From positions 1 through 6,793 of the forward strand of contig JAFQVC010000081.1 in the NCBI GenBank assembly GCA_017408205.1: a stretch of 6,793 bases of DNA. Direction: 5' to 3'. The position numbers and the translations under genes are program-made. Of the stretch, positions 6,180-6,793 are shown piece after piece (position 1 is the stretch's first letter; the number at the start of each line of letters is the position of its first letter). Source of the stretch: Clostridia bacterium (GTDB lineage: Bacteria > Bacillota > Clostridia > Monoglobales > Firm-18). The notes beneath the pieces were generated by a model that saw only the letters and a list, made by a program, of their open reading frames with translations, was not told the DNA's origin and did not search any database.

Positions 6180-6332
6180 GTTGGTGGATTGATTGAAAGG
6201 GACTCGAACCCTGAGAGGGTTTTTGCGTAAAGAAAAACAGTACGGGGTACTGTTTTTTAGCAAAAAGGTGCGAAGACGGGTACCGAATGCGAAGCATTGG
6301 GTCGTCAAGCAGATAAGACGCGAAGCGGCTGT
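6180..6332. repeat. Hairpin-rich spacer between the two tRNA-end repeats
   Basis: 153 bp with no credible gene. It contains GGGACTCGAACCC (6199-6211), the exact reverse complement of the tRNA T arm at 6121-6133, so a tRNA-like 3' end faces the real one. It also holds a perfect 11-bp stem with a GGG loop (6233-6243 with 6247-6257) flanked by a 7-bp outer stem (6220-6226 with 6260-6266); an imperfect hairpin at 6275-6306; and two copies of the mini-hairpin GCGAAGC (6289-6295, 6320-6326). This looks like a dispersed palindromic repeat or integration remnant. I cannot tell which from one copy. Confidence 0.65.
6233..6258. terminator. Terminator-like hairpin inside the repeat module
   Basis: The 11-bp perfect stem AAAAACAGTAC/GTACTGTTTTT closes a 3-nt loop, with A-tract and T-tract ends forming the base. 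It could terminate in either direction; the minus strand continues TTTTTCTTT after the stem. Confidence 0.6.
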
Positions 6333-6383
6333 GTCCCCGATGGCGCACCAACGATAATACCACCCGAAAGGGTGGTATTTTTC
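6333..6383 (+). repeat. 51-bp perfect direct repeat, copy 2 (orphan tRNA 3' end plus terminator)
   Basis: Identical to 6129-6179, including CCA and the GAAA-capped terminator stem (6356-6365 with 6370-6379), but no tRNA 5' half precedes it: no GCGCCAT acceptor partner, D arm or anticodon arm. The outer CCAACG/CGTTGG stem of copy 1 is absent because the sequence beyond 6383 differs. Its end overlaps the stop codon of the PHP gene (6382-6384). Confidence 0.9.
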
Positions 6384-6793
6384 ATTTTTTTAAGTCCTCA
6401 ATAAAGTATGCATTGGTGTTTGCACGTTTGCCATATTTATCTATAACATCAAATCTTATATAGCCGTCTTCGGGCAAGAATTCAAAAACAGCCGTGTTTT
6501 CGCCATTTTTATTTTCGGCGTTTATTCTGGAAACTCGTCTGCCCTCAGTGGACATGGTTGCGTAGGAGCCTTTACAGTATGTAATATATGCTTTGTTTTC
6601 TTCTATGTAAAGCTCTTTTATTTCGGGGCCTGTTGATGAATAAAAATTGTGTTTTTCCATTGCATCAATTACTGTTTCGTAATCAAGTTTTTCAGCGTTT
6701 ATCATTGTCCATCCGCCAAGAGCGGTGTTTGTATTATGGCTGTCATCGGTAGATACACATGCTATTTTCTGACCGTCACGGAGGAAGTCGTCA
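6382..6793 (-). CDS. PHP-domain metallohydrolase (CehA/McbA-like), C-terminal fragment
   Basis: An open frame enters from the right edge and ends at the TGA at 6384-6382, giving 136 complete codons of the C-terminus. The frame clearly continues upstream of the ATG at 6705: the residues before it read DDFLRDGQKIACVSTDDSHN and then TNTALGGWTMINAEKL. The STDDSHN segment with its Asp-x-His pair is a late metal-ligand motif of PHP phosphoesterases, and the GGWTM and FYSSTGPEI blocks are typical of clostridial PHP proteins related to CehA/McbA. The last 80 or so residues look like a beta-rich C-terminal domain. The N-terminal metal-binding HxH motif lies outside the window. PHP proteins hydrolyse phosphoesters or related bonds using metal ions; the substrate here is unknown. 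It is co-directional with the nitrilase-GDPD gene but separated from it by the tRNA module. Confidence 0.8.
   Translation of the reverse strand, partial: DDFLRDGQKIACVSTDDSHNTNTALGGWTMINAEKLDYETVIDAMEKHNFYSSTGPEIKELYIEENKAYITYCKGSYATMSTEGRRVSRINAENKNGENTAVFEFLPEDGYIRFDVIDKYGKRANTNAYFIEDLKK

Noticed and set aside
6265..6352. A second complete tRNA gene ending at the orphan CCA (6348-6350).
   Set aside because: No acceptor 5' strand (GCGCCAT), D arm or anticodon arm can be found upstream; only the 3' end is duplicated.
6105..6363. Two overlapping minus-strand open frames (67 and 84 residues) antisense to tRNA-Lys and the repeat module.
   Set aside because: They contain the RHRGLEPRTH / AIGDSNPGPID type of peptide that arises from reading a tRNA backwards, span terminator hairpins, and have no convincing ribosome binding site. 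They are tRNA-antisense artefacts.

Overview
The window reads as a piece of a low-GC Gram-positive chromosome, most likely an uncultured or gut member of the Clostridia. This rests on the AT-rich DNA, strong AGGAGG/GAGGTG ribosome binding sites, sigma-A promoters with 17-bp spacers, AGA-rich arginine codons, the ruvC-ruvA order and a DUF2508 (YaaL-like) gene, a family typical of Firmicutes. I infer this from family knowledge; no database was searched, and I do not name a genus.

Layout from left to right. (1) Positions 1-894, minus strand: ruvC followed by the start of ruvA (cut by the window edge), the Holliday-junction resolvase and branch-migration genes. (2) Positions 895-977: a compact divergent promoter region in which the ruvC and argG promoters have mirror-image extended -10 boxes and back-to-back predicted transcription starts. 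(3) Positions 978-4084, plus strand: argG, argH and a cyclophilin-type peptidyl-prolyl isomerase, tightly spaced as one operon. argG and argH carry out the last two steps of arginine biosynthesis from citrulline. (4) Positions 4035-5953, minus strand: a DUF2508 gene that runs 50 bp into the 3' end of the isomerase gene, and upstream of it a 540-residue fusion of a nitrilase-superfamily amidohydrolase with a glycerophosphodiester phosphodiesterase (GDPD). (5) Positions 6019-6383, plus strand: a tRNA-Lys(CTT) gene with a consensus promoter, a strong terminator, and a 204-bp module that repeats the last 18 nt of the tRNA plus its terminator as a perfect 51-bp direct repeat. The module also holds inverted T-arm sequence and several strong hairpins. 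(6) Positions 6382-6793, minus strand: the C-terminal end of a PHP-domain metallohydrolase.

The housekeeping genes (ruvA, ruvC, argG, argH, isomerase, tRNA-Lys) are ordinary. The less ordinary parts are the nitrilase-GDPD fusion, which suggests sequential cleavage of a glycerophosphodiester and an amide; the tRNA-anchored repeat module, which looks like an integration scar or a mobile or dispersed palindromic repeat; a T-stem mismatch in the tRNA; and the way terminator-like hairpins are built into coding sequence at 4112-4140 and 4318-4346. I see no CRISPR array, transposase, integrase or clear defence system.
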